Assembly: GCF_050433565.1 (NCBI RefSeq)
Contig: NZ_JBNPWZ010000002.1
Coordinates: forward strand, 248,001 to 312,000
Origin: Ornithinibacillus bavariensis
Lineage (GTDB): Bacteria; Bacillota; Bacilli; Bacillales; Amphibacillaceae
Reading direction: 5' to 3'
Length of the DNA: 64,000 nucleotides
The translations under genes and the position numbers were made by a program. Position 1 is the stretch's first letter, and the number at the start of each line of letters is the position of its first letter. Below, piece after piece: positions 43,527-53,075 of the stretch. The notes beneath the pieces are model-generated. The model was not told the origin of the DNA, did not search any database, and saw nothing but the letters and a program-made list of their open reading frames with translations.

Positions 43527-43655
43527 CTAGTAGTACCAGCCATCACCATATCCATAGCCTCGATGATAACCACTCGCTCCAACGATAATTAGTAGAATAA
43601 ATAACACTACTAGTAAAGCAAAGCCAGAGCCGTAGCCACCTACTACATTACTCAT
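43527..43655 (-). CDS. YjcZ family sporulation protein (42 residues)
   Basis: A 42-codon gene related to the 33-residue one downstream: MSNVVGGYGSGFALLVVLFILLIIVGAS with tail YHRGYGYGDGWYY. ATG at 43655 has GAGGAGGTGG 6 bases upstream. The two genes are probably a tandem duplication, with 44 bases between them. Confidence 0.85.
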   Translation of the reverse strand: MSNVVGGYGSGFALLVVLFILLIIVGASGYHRGYGYGDGWYY

Positions 43656-43677
43656 ATCTTTCCACCTCCTCACTTAT

Positions 43678-43704
43678 AATGTATGATATTTCCCCAGATA
43701 TGAC
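43678..43704 (-). promoter_or_regulatory. Possible SigE/SigK promoter of the YjcZ pair
   Basis: On the minus strand CATACATT (43678-43685), a SigE-like -10, with GTCATATC (43697-43704) upstream. The 11-bp gap between them is shorter than usual for SigE, so this is tentative. Confidence 0.3.
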
Positions 43705-43871
43705 AGGGCGAATGTACAGAAAACTAGGCTAAAGTGGTTTATAATGTATTAGCTTTAACATACTATACAACTGGTTGATTTAATGTAAGTGATCCTAAAT
43801 TGTGATACACTTATTTAATGGAAACTAAATTAGTTAACGGCGTATGCTGAATAAATAGAAAGGGCGATTAC

Positions 43872-44624
43872 ATGATAAACAGAAAAAGCAAACGTGAGAT
43901 TGAACAAATGCAGAAAGCTGCAGATTTGCTAGTGGAGGTACACAAGGAAATCGCTAAGATGATTAGACCAGGTATTTCAACATTGGAAATTGATGCTTTT
44001 GTTGATAAGTTTTTAGAAGAGCACGGAGCTATACCAGAGCAGAAGGGATATAATGGTTTTCCTTTTGCAACCTGTGCATCAATAAATGATGAAATTTGTC
44101 ATGGTTTTCCACGTGAAGATTTACTACAGGACGGGGATATCGTGACAATCGATATGGTTGTCAATCTTAATGGAGGATTAGCGGATTCTGCATGGACGTA
44201 CGCAGTCGGAAATGTGGATGAAAAGGGTCTACGTTTGATGGAGGTTACTAAGAGATCACTTTATATTGGAATTGAGCAGGCGAGAGCGGGAAATCGTATT
44301 GGCGACATCGGTCATGCAATTCAAACGTATGCAGAGGGAGAAGGCTTTTCTGTAGTAAGAGATTTCACGGGTCACGGCATTGGTCCATCAATCCATGAGG
44401 ACCCACATGTTCCACATTTCGGCCTTCCTAATAAAGGCCTTCGCTTAAAGCCGGGAATGGTAATAACCATTGAACCAATGTTAAATGAAGGTGATTGGCG
44501 AAGTAAGGTAGATAGCAATAATTGGACAGCAAGGACAATTGATGGAGGACGTTCCGCTCAATATGAGCACACAATTGTTATTACCGATGGGGATCCGATA
44601 ATTTTGACAGAACAAGATCGGTAA
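43872..44624 (+). CDS. map: Methionine aminopeptidase type I
   Basis: Protein of 250 residues that removes the initiator Met. Metal ligands are visible: Asp in VTIDMVVNL, Asp in LADSAWT, His in FTGHGIG, Glu in ITIEPML and Glu in QYEHTIV. Substrate His is in ICHGFP. It is a stand-alone copy rather than one inside the ribosomal protein cluster, so it is probably a paralogue like YflG of B. subtilis. ATG at 43872 after AAAGGGCG. Strong terminator follows. Confidence 0.93.
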   Translation: MINRKSKREIEQMQKAADLLVEVHKEIAKMIRPGISTLEIDAFVDKFLEEHGAIPEQKGYNGFPFATCASINDEICHGFPREDLLQDGDIVTIDMVVNLNGGLADSAWTYAVGNVDEKGLRLMEVTKRSLYIGIEQARAGNRIGDIGHAIQTYAEGEGFSVVRDFTGHGIGPSIHEDPHVPHFGLPNKGLRLKPGMVITIEPMLNEGDWRSKVDSNNWTARTIDGGRSAQYEHTIVITDGDPIILTEQDR

Positions 44625-44632
44625 GAAGAAAT

Positions 44633-44672
44633 AACACACGGGATTCTTTTGTTAAGAATCCCGTGTGTTTTT
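44633..44672 (+). terminator. Terminator of map
   Basis: Perfect long stem AACACACGGGATTCTT / AAGAATCCCGTGTGTT followed by TTTATAG. Confidence 0.92.
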
Positions 44673-44745
44673 ATAGGCATTTATCATTCTTATATTAGAA
44701 AAATCAGTTATAATGGTAGAAATTTAACTAAGGGGGGAAGAAAAA

Positions 44746-45474
44746 GTGGAGACAGTAAATGGAAACAAGAAAGAATTTACAACACGTGCTATTTTGATTA
44801 AACGAGGGATGACAGTTGGCTTTCCTATCATGCTTGGGTATCTTCCGATAGCAGTTACATATGGAGTTTTAGCAAAGCAATCAGGACTATCGTTATTGGA
44901 GTTGACATTAATGAGTGTGCTCGTATTTGCTGGGGCAAGTCAATTTATGGGTGCAAATATGATTGCTTTAGGTGCAGGGGCAGTAGAAATTATAATTGCA
45001 ACTTTTGTTTTAAACTTCCGTCACTTTGTAATGAGCTTTTCCTTTATGAATAAGCTTAGGTCTGTTCCTATTAGATGGAAAGTACCATTAGCACTAGGGT
45101 TAACGGATGAAACCTTCGCAGTTTCTTCTTTACATATTAAGGAGGCTAAAGAGAAAAATGGCCACTGGTTTTATGGTGCCCTTACGTTAACGGCATATTT
45201 TTCATGGGTATTCGGTTCGCTTCTAGGGGGTTTAGTAGGAGAAATTATACCCGAGACATTAAGTCAAAGTATGGGTATAGCACTTTATGCGATGTTTATT
45301 GGATTATTAATCCCATCCGTAAAAAAAGAGCTTAAAGTTGGATTAATTGCTATTATTGCTATGTTCATAAATGTTATTTGTTTGCAATTTATGAGTAGCG
45401 GCTGGGCGATAGTTTCAGGTACAGTATTAGGCGGATTAAGTGGTGTATTGTTACTGAAGGAGGAACAGGCATGA
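44746..45474 (+). CDS. azlC: AzlC family branched-chain amino acid exporter, large subunit
   Basis: Protein of 242 residues with about seven helices. The family segment GYLPIAVTYGVLAKQSGLS, FAGASQFMGANMI and NFRHFVMSFSF are intact. With AzlD it exports branched-chain or other amino acids. GTG start at 44746 with AGGGGGGAAG upstream. Its last codons overlap the azlD start by 4 bases (ATGA). Confidence 0.93.
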   Translation: METVNGNKKEFTTRAILIKRGMTVGFPIMLGYLPIAVTYGVLAKQSGLSLLELTLMSVLVFAGASQFMGANMIALGAGAVEIIIATFVLNFRHFVMSFSFMNKLRSVPIRWKVPLALGLTDETFAVSSLHIKEAKEKNGHWFYGALTLTAYFSWVFGSLLGGLVGEIIPETLSQSMGIALYAMFIGLLIPSVKKELKVGLIAIIAMFINVICLQFMSSGWAIVSGTVLGGLSGVLLLKEEQA

Positions 45475-45767
45475 TATTCCTTATTATTATTGGAATGACT
45501 CTTGTGACCATGCTCCCTAGAATTATTCCTGCTTTCATCGTAGATAAATTACAGTTTAAAGATTGGGTTAATCGCTGGTTAAATGCGATTCCATATGCTG
45601 CCTTAGGGGCATTGATTTTTCCAGGGATTCTTTCTGTCAATCCTGATAAACCTTATATTGGACTTGTAGGTGGATTAGTTGCTATTGGATTAGCTTATAT
45701 CGGATTAAATGTAATTTTTGTAGTGGTAGGGGCAATCCTGTCTGTATTTTTATTAACTACTTTCTGA
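45471..45767 (+). CDS. azlD: AzlD family transporter subunit
   Basis: Protein of 98 residues with three or four helices, TMLPRIIPAFIVDKLQF near the start and AIPYAALGALIFPGI in the middle, as in AzlD. Translationally coupled to azlC. A terminator follows, shared with the facing CDF gene. Confidence 0.92.
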   Translation: MIFLIIIGMTLVTMLPRIIPAFIVDKLQFKDWVNRWLNAIPYAALGALIFPGILSVNPDKPYIGLVGGLVAIGLAYIGLNVIFVVVGAILSVFLLTTF

Positions 45768-45769
45768 AA

Positions 45770-45812
45770 AATGGCCAGTCACAGTTTAATTCTAAATACT
45801 GTGCTGGCCATT
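45770..45812. terminator. Shared terminator of azlCD and the CDF gene
   Basis: AATGGCCAGTCACAGT / ACTGTG-CTGGCCATT. A five-T tract exits on the minus-strand side, so it mainly suits the CDF gene; the plus-strand exit is GTTTCATT. Confidence 0.75.
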
Positions 45813-45815
45813 GTT

Positions 45816-46685
45816 TCATTCAATATAAGGTTCTATATGAATATGAGTATACAAAATCCCATGCTTTTCAACCAATTCTTTTTCAATCATAACCGTAATA
45901 TCGTGACTTTGATGAACATTTAGCTCTGGATTAACCTTTATCGTAACATCAAGGATTGGTTGATTTCCTAACACACGTCCTTTTATATCCGCAACTAATT
46001 TAACTTCAGGATATTTTGTAATCGTTTGTTTTATCTCCGTTAACCTTTTCTCATCAAAACCATCGGTAAGTGCAAGGGTAGAATCCTTGAAAATTTCCCA
46101 AGCAGTCCTACAGATGACGACTCCCACTACAAGCCCAGCTAATGGATCTAGCCAGCCAATGCCAAATTTAGCTCCTATTATACCAATAAATGCACCAATA
46201 CTAACAAGTGCATCTGAACGATTGTCTTGAGCAGCAGCATATAGGGCACTACTATTTATTTTCTTCGATAGAGCTAAATTATAGCGATGGACAATAAACA
46301 TGATTACAGAAGCACCCAAGGCAGTCCAGGCCGTTACCATATCTGGTGCGGTACTTCCTTTATCTAATATCTTTGTAATGGTAGAGAATATTACTTGTAT
46401 GCCGACAGCTGCCATAATAAATGCTGCTAGTAAGGAAGAAATTGTTTCTGCGCGATAATGGCCATATCGATGATTTTGATCTGGTGGCTTTTGAGATATT
46501 CGAAGTCCTATAAGGATAGCAATGGAGGCAATAACATCCGTAGAGTTATTTAATCCATCGGCCCATAATGCTTCTGAATTCCCTATATAGGCAATAATTA
46601 ATTTTGTTCCGGAAAGAAATAGGTAAGCAATGATACTAATCCATGCACCTTTTTCTCCTTCTCTTAAATCTGGTGTATGATTCAT
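45816..46685 (-). CDS. Cation diffusion facilitator family metal exporter
   Basis: Protein of 289 residues with six helices and a cytoplasmic C-terminal domain (about 210-289). Metal site residues are visible in ALWADGLNNSTDV (helix 2) and AAQDNRSDALVS (helix 5); the HxxxD site typical of zinc or cadmium carriers is here DxxxD in each helix pair, so the metal may be manganese or another divalent ion. ATG at 46685 is preferred over 46721 because GGAGG lies 7 bases upstream. Similar to YdfM/YeaB of Bacillus. Confidence 0.88.
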   Translation of the reverse strand: MNHTPDLREGEKGAWISIIAYLFLSGTKLIIAYIGNSEALWADGLNNSTDVIASIAILIGLRISQKPPDQNHRYGHYRAETISSLLAAFIMAAVGIQVIFSTITKILDKGSTAPDMVTAWTALGASVIMFIVHRYNLALSKKINSSALYAAAQDNRSDALVSIGAFIGIIGAKFGIGWLDPLAGLVVGVVICRTAWEIFKDSTLALTDGFDEKRLTEIKQTITKYPEVKLVADIKGRVLGNQPILDVTIKVNPELNVHQSHDITVMIEKELVEKHGILYTHIHIEPYIE

Positions 46686-46912
46686 GATAATGCCTCCAGC
46701 TAATTTCATTAACTTTATCACTATATCAGATAGGAAATGGGTGGGTCTAGAGCAACTAATAAGCGTTTGTCAATATCAATTGGTATGTTTTAAGTTTGTT
46801 TCCTTCGTACAAGAAATAGACCTAAGTTTTTAATGCTTTTTTATTAAATCCCATTGCAATTATTCTAAAAATTTAGGATAATAAACATAAAGGAGCAGGA
46901 GGGGCGTACTTC

Positions 46913-47146
46913 ATGAAAAAGGAAAGGGTAGTTTACCACTTTTATCCGTACGAAGGAAATGTCCTTAACGCTAAAAGAGAGATATCCTTTGAAATTAAAT
47001 TATCTTCACGGATGATTTTAGATGAAATCTGTTTTAATTGGAATAAGAAAATGCTTGAGGAAAAAATTAATTCTTCGATTCAAAAGGGTAATAAAGAAGA
47101 TTTTGTGAAAGTTCGAGAAAGATATCTACAATATATTTGGGAATAA
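46913..47146 (+). CDS. Small IDEAL-domain-like protein
   Basis: Protein of 77 residues with no membrane segment. The C-terminal half, LDEICFNWNKKMLEEKINSS followed by GNKEDFVKVRERYLQYI, fits the short IDEAL domain found at the end of YpiB and in small Bacillus proteins. Function unknown, probably protein-protein contact. ATG at 46913 with GGAGCAGGAGGGG upstream. Own terminator follows. Confidence 0.65.
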   Translation: MKKERVVYHFYPYEGNVLNAKREISFEIKLSSRMILDEICFNWNKKMLEEKINSSIQKGNKEDFVKVRERYLQYIWE

Positions 47147-47166
47147 AATCGGAAAAGTAATAGACC

Positions 47167-47203
47167 AGCCTTGCCCACACTGAGTATGGTAAGGCTATTT
47201 TTA
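47167..47203 (+). terminator. Terminator of the IDEAL-like gene
   Basis: AGCCTTGCC / GGTAAGGCT with one bulge, followed by ATTTTTATG. Confidence 0.75.
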
Positions 47204-47241
47204 TGGAAGAAATAGAATAAAAAATAAGTTGGGGGGAGCTT

Positions 47242-48702
47242 ATGAAGTTAGATGTTACCATTTTGCAAAAACAAAATAAGCTATTACTATACATACTATT
47301 ATTCTCATTGTTTCTCGGATTAGGTGCTGAATTCATTGTCGGAGCACCAGCAATAAATATGATAGCAATATCAATTGGCGGTGGCATTGGAATTTTGTTA
47401 ATTGCCATTTTTAATGTTAAGAGGATATATAGTTTTGCAGTGCCTTATATTGCTATTTTTTGTTTAGCTGGAGTATCACTAATTGTAATGCTAGGTTCTA
47501 GTTATGTGACGAATATATTATTTACCTTCTTTTTATTAGCGGTCGCCGCTATATCCTTATCCCGTGCTGTATTAACCACTGGTGGTATCCTAGGAATTGG
47601 TTTATTAGTATTATTTATTATATTCAACGGACAGGCAGTGGGATTTAATACCCGATCTATAGCAATTACAATGGTTTTTTTTACTCTAGTTTTTATTGTT
47701 TTATATATACAAATTAAAGTATCACGTGGTTTTCTGTTAACTCTATTTCAAACAATGGGTGAAATAGAAGAGAAGTCCAAAGAAGAGGCTAATCGTACTC
47801 TACTAATTCAAAGTGGTGCCGAAAAGGTTCGGAAGCAGATGGAAGTTATTGAAGGGGATAGTAGTCTTAACCAGGAGCAAATGAAAGAAATGCTTACTAG
47901 CTTTCGAGAAATTTCAAAAGCAAGTCAAGCCCAGTCTGAAACTGCTTTTGGTATAACTGAAACGGTTAATTCAACCCACCGATTACTGGAAAAAATGATT
48001 GTATCTTTTTCCCGTAGTATGGCGGATGGTGAGGAGCTTGTTAATTTATCAAATAAAGGAAAAATCTCTATGGGAAATTTATATGAAACGATAAATGACT
48101 TTCACGTTTCCTTTGATGGTTTAACAAATAATATGGAGGTACTTGTTAATCGAATAGATGTAAATAATGCAAATGCAGAGAAGATACAAGATATTGCTGA
48201 GCAAACTAATTTGCTTGCCTTGAACGCAAGTATCGAGGCTGCACGTGCGGGCGAATTTGGAAAGGGATTCTCTGTTGTAGCATCGGAAATCCGTAAGCTT
48301 GCAGAGGTTTCCCAGAACACAGCAAAACAAATTCGTGAAGACCTACAGATGATTGATAAAGATGCTAGGTATACACAAATAGAATTGAATAACAACAAGC
48401 AAAAATTAGTGGCCAGTACAGAAGTTACATTAATGGCTAAGCAGAACTTTGAAACTATTACAGAACAATTAAATAACTTTATTCATTATTTGCAATACCT
48501 AAACAAACAGGCAAAGGAGATAAAAGGATCCTCCCTGTCTATTGAACAATCCGTGGATAATCTTGCATCAATTATCGAAGTAACTACTGCAACAATTGAA
48601 GAGCTTGAAGCAATCGTAGATGAACAAGTCAATCGTATGGTTAATTTAGCAGGAGTGATTGAGGAAACAAATGAAGTAGCTGCATCTTTAGAAAAAATGT
48701 AA
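47242..48702 (+). CDS. Methyl-accepting chemotaxis protein with polytopic N terminus
   Basis: Protein of 486 residues. The N-terminal 160 residues hold about six short helices (LLLYILLFSLFLGLGAEFIV through MVFFTLVFIVLYIQI) with no large sensor domain outside, then the long coiled-coil signalling domain with the hairpin tip IAEQTNLLALNASIEAARAGE (about residues 314-334). Signals to CheA and CheW. The stimulus may be sensed in the membrane. ATG at 47242 with GGGGGGAG upstream. Confidence 0.92.
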   Translation: MKLDVTILQKQNKLLLYILLFSLFLGLGAEFIVGAPAINMIAISIGGGIGILLIAIFNVKRIYSFAVPYIAIFCLAGVSLIVMLGSSYVTNILFTFFLLAVAAISLSRAVLTTGGILGIGLLVLFIIFNGQAVGFNTRSIAITMVFFTLVFIVLYIQIKVSRGFLLTLFQTMGEIEEKSKEEANRTLLIQSGAEKVRKQMEVIEGDSSLNQEQMKEMLTSFREISKASQAQSETAFGITETVNSTHRLLEKMIVSFSRSMADGEELVNLSNKGKISMGNLYETINDFHVSFDGLTNNMEVLVNRIDVNNANAEKIQDIAEQTNLLALNASIEAARAGEFGKGFSVVASEIRKLAEVSQNTAKQIREDLQMIDKDARYTQIELNNNKQKLVASTEVTLMAKQNFETITEQLNNFIHYLQYLNKQAKEIKGSSLSIEQSVDNLASIIEVTTATIEELEAIVDEQVNRMVNLAGVIEETNEVAASLEKM

Positions 48703-48771
48703 TATTTACTGTAAATTTACAATTGGAGTACATTGATCTGCTATTCTTATGTTGAGGGGAGTGTTTATTAG

Positions 48772-50046
48772 TTGAAAAAGGATAAGAAGACCCAGCTAAG
48801 CTGGGCACTTTATGATTTTGGAAATTCTGCTTTTGCTACAACGATGCTAGCGGCAGTTCTACCGATTTTCTATTCCAACGTGGCATCAAAAGGAATAGAA
48901 TCTAGCCTAGCAACTAGTTATTGGGGTTATGCTAACTCCATTGCAGTACTAATTGTGGCAATTCTAGCTCCTATTCTTGGTGCTATTAGTGATTTCTCTG
49001 CAGCCAAGAAAAAGTTTTTGCGGTTCTTTGCCTTTATGGGAATGATAGCAAGTATCCTACTTGCATTTACTGGAGAAGGAGACTACCTCTTTGTTGCGTT
49101 ATTATTCATCGTTGGTTCCATTGGTTTTTCAGGAGGTAATATTTTTTATGACGCCTTTTTACCTGAGGTAGCAGAGGAAAAGGATATGGATAAGGTATCC
49201 TCAAAAGGATTTGCCCTGGGGTATGTTGGTGGAGGAATTTTATTATTAATAAATGTTTTAATGATTCTTAAATTTGAGTGGTTTGGATTATCAGATGTAG
49301 TAATGGCAATGAAGGTTTCCTTCGCAATGGTTGGAATATGGTGGTTTATTTTTTCCATTCCTTTATTGAAAAATATTCATGATGAGAAGAAAAGTCCGAT
49401 AAAACGAGATAGGTCATATGTGGCAATCGGCTTTTCGAGAGTCGGTAATACCTTTAAGGAAATAAGTCAGTTTAAGCATTTATTAATTTTCTTATTTGCC
49501 TTTTGGTTATATAACGATGGAATTTCTACAATTATCAGGATGGCAACTATTTATGGAACTGAAATCGGCATTGGACAAAATGATTTAATCATCGCTCTTC
49601 TTATTACACAATTTGTTGGCATACCCTGTACCTTCTTTTTTGGTTGGTTAGCTGGAAAAATAAAGCCCAAAAAGGCACTTATGATTACATTATTTGTTTA
49701 TTTAGGGATTGTTATTTTAGGTTACTTCATGAAGTCAGCCTTGCATTTTTACTTATTGGCAACATGTGTGGGACTGGTCCAAGGTGGTGCACAGGCCTTG
49801 AGTAGATCTATTTTTGGTCGTATGGTACCAGAGAATAAAAAGGGTGAATTCTTTGGATTCTACGGGATTTCATCCAAGTTCTCGGCAGTATTTGGCCCGT
49901 TTGTATTTGGATTTATCGGGCAAATAACGGGTAATAATCGGTTTGGTATTTTATCGTTAATCGTATTCTTTATTGCTGGAATACTCATTTTAAGCTTTGT
50001 AAATGTGGAAAAGGGAGTAGAAGCTGCTAGGAAAAAGACTGCTTAG
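48772..50046 (+). CDS. MFS transporter of the UMF1/Atg22 type (YxiO-like)
   Basis: Protein of 424 residues with twelve helices, starting LSWALYDFGNSAFATTMLAAVLPIFY, the signature of the UMF1/Atg22 group; GYVGGGILLLINV and LVQGGAQALSRSIFGRMVPENKKGEFFG also fit. The substrate is unknown, though yeast Atg22 exports amino acids. TTG start at 48772 with GAGGGGAG 10 bases upstream. Terminator shared with the next gene. Confidence 0.9.
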   Translation: MKKDKKTQLSWALYDFGNSAFATTMLAAVLPIFYSNVASKGIESSLATSYWGYANSIAVLIVAILAPILGAISDFSAAKKKFLRFFAFMGMIASILLAFTGEGDYLFVALLFIVGSIGFSGGNIFYDAFLPEVAEEKDMDKVSSKGFALGYVGGGILLLINVLMILKFEWFGLSDVVMAMKVSFAMVGIWWFIFSIPLLKNIHDEKKSPIKRDRSYVAIGFSRVGNTFKEISQFKHLLIFLFAFWLYNDGISTIIRMATIYGTEIGIGQNDLIIALLITQFVGIPCTFFFGWLAGKIKPKKALMITLFVYLGIVILGYFMKSALHFYLLATCVGLVQGGAQALSRSIFGRMVPENKKGEFFGFYGISSKFSAVFGPFVFGFIGQITGNNRFGILSLIVFFIAGILILSFVNVEKGVEAARKKTA

Positions 50047-50065
50047 ATACAAAAGAAGTATGCAC

Positions 50066-50101
50066 AAAAGCCGCAAACCCTCACTGGTTTTGCGGCTTTT
50101 A
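50066..50101. terminator. Shared terminator of the MFS and PLC-like genes
   Basis: Perfect stem AAAAGCCGCAAA / TTTGCGGCTTTT between two convergent genes. Confidence 0.92.
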
Positions 50102-51013
50102 TTACAGAATAGGCTCACTATACTGGTTCTCTAATTTTAGCTTGAGTGGCAATCCAGTATCATACGAAATATCTCCAATTAATCCCTCTAAATCTTCCCT
50201 ACTAGTACCGTTGTTATACCAATAATCAATCACTTTCTTCATAATTTCTATACCCTCAATTCGAGCCTGCTCGTATAAATCAATGAAGCTTTTTGTACTA
50301 GGTTTTTTCGTCGCAGGGTGATACCAGGTATGGTGTTCTAAGTTTAAATAATCCTTATGGTTGGTAATCGGTTGGTGGGAGAAAGCAGAAATAACCTTTT
50401 TCAATAATTTGTTTTTCCAACCATATGGATCAGATAGTATCATTAAAGCTAATTTCATATCTTTTAAAGCTTTTTTAATATAGCTTGAAGAAGATTCTGT
50501 GACCTCAGGATAGTGCTTACGAATTGCTTGATAAAGAAAATTAGCGATTTCATTTTTTTGCTGTTTATTTAAAAGGATTTCTTTATAGACAGGTGTTTTC
50601 CAGGTTTTTAGATTCTTATAGCGTTCCATCATTAAGGTGTCAATAATGATTTCGTATTTCGAGTGATTATTCCCTTCATATCCTGCATAATAGTTGATAA
50701 AAGGATGTGCGATTCGGTCCAATATATGATGGGTTACAAACCCAAATACATACGATTTTATTTCTGTGGAGCTGTCCTTTGCAGATACAATTATATCCAT
50801 AAGAAAATCTCCACATTTTTTCCTGTGAAGAAGATTCCCTATGTTTGGAATGGATGTATCCTTTATCCATGGCCAAAAATTATAATAGAAAAAAGGATCA
50901 GGTCCTTGTGCACCTAAATTTAATATATAACTACGGCTTGGTATGTTCTCTGGTTTACTTATAGCATCAAGCATATCTTCACAAAAGAGCATATGTGTCC
51001 AAATGTTAGGCAT
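50102..51013 (-). CDS. Zinc-dependent phospholipase C-like protein
   Basis: Protein of 303 residues of the Zn-dependent PLC family. The expected ligand-like residues are seen: initial PNIWTHMLFCED with His, QGPDPFFYY with Asp, FVTHHILDRIAHPF with His pair and NHSKYEIIIDTLM. No signal peptide follows the initiator Met, so unlike secreted phospholipases it should stay in the cell; the substrate is unknown. ATG at 51013 with AGGAGGG upstream. Confidence 0.85.
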   Translation of the reverse strand: MPNIWTHMLFCEDMLDAISKPENIPSRSYILNLGAQGPDPFFYYNFWPWIKDTSIPNIGNLLHRKKCGDFLMDIIVSAKDSSTEIKSYVFGFVTHHILDRIAHPFINYYAGYEGNNHSKYEIIIDTLMMERYKNLKTWKTPVYKEILLNKQQKNEIANFLYQAIRKHYPEVTESSSSYIKKALKDMKLALMILSDPYGWKNKLLKKVISAFSHQPITNHKDYLNLEHHTWYHPATKKPSTKSFIDLYEQARIEGIEIMKKVIDYWYNNGTSREDLEGLIGDISYDTGLPLKLKLENQYSEPIL

Positions 51014-51212
51014 GGAGAGCCCTCCTAAACAACTAATTAATACATTAATAAGTATAAGGCTAAATTAACTATGTAAGGATTACAATTTTGTGAATAATTC
51101 ATAGTTCTACCATAATAATTTTTTTATACGCGTGCAATGAATATGATTTTCATTTTTAAAAAATTTGGTACAATAGAGAGGGATTTGAAAATCAAATTGG
51201 GAGGAAATACAT

Positions 51213-52598
51213 ATGGAATTTCGTATAGAGCACGATACCCTTGGGGAAGTGAAGGTACCTGCTGATAAATATTGGGGTGCACAGACACAGCGCAGTAAGG
51301 AAAACTTTCCAATTGGTCATGAGAAAATGCCAACAGAAATTATAAAAGCGTTTGCAGTTTTGAAAATGAGTGCTGCAAAAGCAAATAGTGATCTAGGCCT
51401 GCTTGATGCGAAAAAAGCAGAAGCCATTGAATATGCAGCGACACAAGTTATTAATGGAAATTTAGATGCACATTTTCCGCTAGTTGTTTGGCAAACTGGT
51501 AGTGGAACACAATCCAATATGAATGTAAACGAAGTGATTGCTCATGTTGGAAATGAGTGGTTAAAGGAGCAAGGCAGTGATCTAACATTACATCCAAATG
51601 ATGATGTTAATAAATCCCAAAGCTCTAATGACACATATCCTACAGCCATGCATGTAGCTGAAGTTTTAATGCTTGAGGATGTTGTATTACCTGCTTTACG
51701 TACACTTAAAAGCACCTTTAAAAACAAAATGGATGCATTCCAGGATATCGTAAAGATTGGTCGTACACACTTACAGGATGCAACACCTTTAACACTTGGA
51801 CAAGAGATTAGTGGATGGCACCGAATGCTGGAAAAATCAGAAAGCATGATAGAAGCCAGCCTTCCTTATCTAAAGGAATTAGCTATTGGTGGTACTGCAG
51901 TTGGTACTGGTTTGAATGCTCACCCTGAATTTTCAGAGCGTGTATGCGCAGAAATTAGCCGATTTACTGGTAGAGAATTTGTTTCTGCACCGAATAAATT
52001 CCATGCATTAACAAGTCATGACGAAACGGTATTTGCTCATGGTGCATTAAAGGGCTTAGCTGCAGATATGATGAAGATAGCAAATGATGTTCGTTGGTTA
52101 GCCAGCGGCCCACGCTGTGGAATTGGCGAAATTACAATACCAGAAAACGAGCCTGGTAGCTCTATTATGCCAGGTAAAGTGAATCCAACACAGAGTGAAG
52201 CAGTAACAATGGTTGCCGCTCAAGTAATGGGTAATGATGCAACAATTGGTTTTGCAGCAAGTCAAGGGAATTTCGAGCTTAATGTATTTAAACCTGTAAT
52301 TGCGATGAACTTCCTACAATCCTGTCAGTTATTAGCAGATAGCATACTTTCCTTCAATGATCGTTGTGCTGTGGGTATTGAACCAAACCATGATCAAATT
52401 GAAAAGTATTTAAATGACTCTTTAATGCTTGTGACAGCATTGAACCCTTATATTGGCTACGAAAATGCAGCAAAGATTGCTAAAAAAGCATTTGCAGATA
52501 ATTCAACACTGAAAGAGACTGCTATTGAACTAGGCCTACTAACTTCTGAAGAATTTGATCAATATGTGAATCCAAGAGAAATGACACATCCAAAATAA
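51213..52598 (+). CDS. fumC: Fumarate hydratase, class II
   Basis: Protein of 461 residues which interconverts fumarate and malate in the citric acid cycle, no iron-sulfur cluster. Marks: WGAQTQRSKENFPIG, QTGSGTQSNMNVNEV, GRTHLQDATPLTLGQE and the signature loop GSSIMPGKVNP. Same length as recalled for B. subtilis CitG. ATG at 51213 with GGGAGG upstream. Single gene, own terminator. Confidence 0.97.
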   Translation: MEFRIEHDTLGEVKVPADKYWGAQTQRSKENFPIGHEKMPTEIIKAFAVLKMSAAKANSDLGLLDAKKAEAIEYAATQVINGNLDAHFPLVVWQTGSGTQSNMNVNEVIAHVGNEWLKEQGSDLTLHPNDDVNKSQSSNDTYPTAMHVAEVLMLEDVVLPALRTLKSTFKNKMDAFQDIVKIGRTHLQDATPLTLGQEISGWHRMLEKSESMIEASLPYLKELAIGGTAVGTGLNAHPEFSERVCAEISRFTGREFVSAPNKFHALTSHDETVFAHGALKGLAADMMKIANDVRWLASGPRCGIGEITIPENEPGSSIMPGKVNPTQSEAVTMVAAQVMGNDATIGFAASQGNFELNVFKPVIAMNFLQSCQLLADSILSFNDRCAVGIEPNHDQIEKYLNDSLMLVTALNPYIGYENAAKIAKKAFADNSTLKETAIELGLLTSEEFDQYVNPREMTHPK

Positions 52599-52604
52599 AA
52601 TAGA

Positions 52605-52637
52605 AAATCCTGCCTTATGATGAGGCAGGATTTTTTT
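52605..52637 (+). terminator. Terminator of fumC
   Basis: AAATCCTGCCT / AGGCAGGATTT stem followed by a T run. Confidence 0.93.
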
Positions 52638-52795
52638 CGATTAAGCTGAGAAGTAGTAATCAATTCTTGAGGAGCATGAAATACGGTAATTAGGGAATAG
52701 ATAAGCTATTCATTCTGGAAAAAAGTATGGCGTATAGAGCCACCAATATTTCAAGAAAACCATAAGCAAACCACAATTTACCAACGCTTTTTTGT

Positions 52796-52825
52796 GATAA
52801 GATTTTCTCTTCTGCTAACAATATA
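52796..52825 (+). promoter_or_regulatory. Possible SigG promoter of the SASP gene
   Basis: GATAA (52796-52800), 18-bp spacer, CAATATA (52819-52825). A loose match; position 20 bases before the gene start is suitable. Confidence 0.35.
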
Positions 52826-52844
52826 GTTACAGGAGGTGATAAAC

Positions 52845-53048
52845 ATGGCTAACAACAACAATTCAAACCAACTACTTGTTCCCGGTGTACAAGAAGCTCT
52901 AGATCAAATGAAATATGAAATCGCTTCTGAGTTTGGTGTAAACCTAGGTGCTGACACTACTTCTCGTGCTAACGGTTCTGTTGGTGGAGAAATCACGAAG
53001 CGTCTAGTACAAACTGCTCAACAACAATTATCTGGTAAAATTCAATAA
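52845..53048 (+). CDS. Alpha/beta-type small acid-soluble spore protein
   Basis: Protein of 67 residues which coats and protects DNA in the dormant spore. It carries the family body LLVPGVQEALDQMKYEIASEFGVNLG with the GPR protease cleavage segment EIASEFGV, and the second block RANGSVGGEITKRLVQTAQQ. ATG at 52845 with AGGAGGTGAT upstream is the clear start. Terminator follows. Confidence 0.95.
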   Translation: MANNNNSNQLLVPGVQEALDQMKYEIASEFGVNLGADTTSRANGSVGGEITKRLVQTAQQQLSGKIQ

Positions 53049-53075
53049 TAATGGCATCGAGGTGTAAACCTCTTT

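Noticed and set aside
47242..48702. Reading the chemoreceptor as a histidine kinase sensor
   Set aside because: The C-terminal part is the MCP hairpin with IAEQTNLLALNASIEAARAGE; no HATPase domain is present.
51139..51190. Fur-like AT-rich dyad upstream of fumC
   Set aside because: Too many mismatches to the Fur box, and no reason for iron control of this iron-free fumarase.
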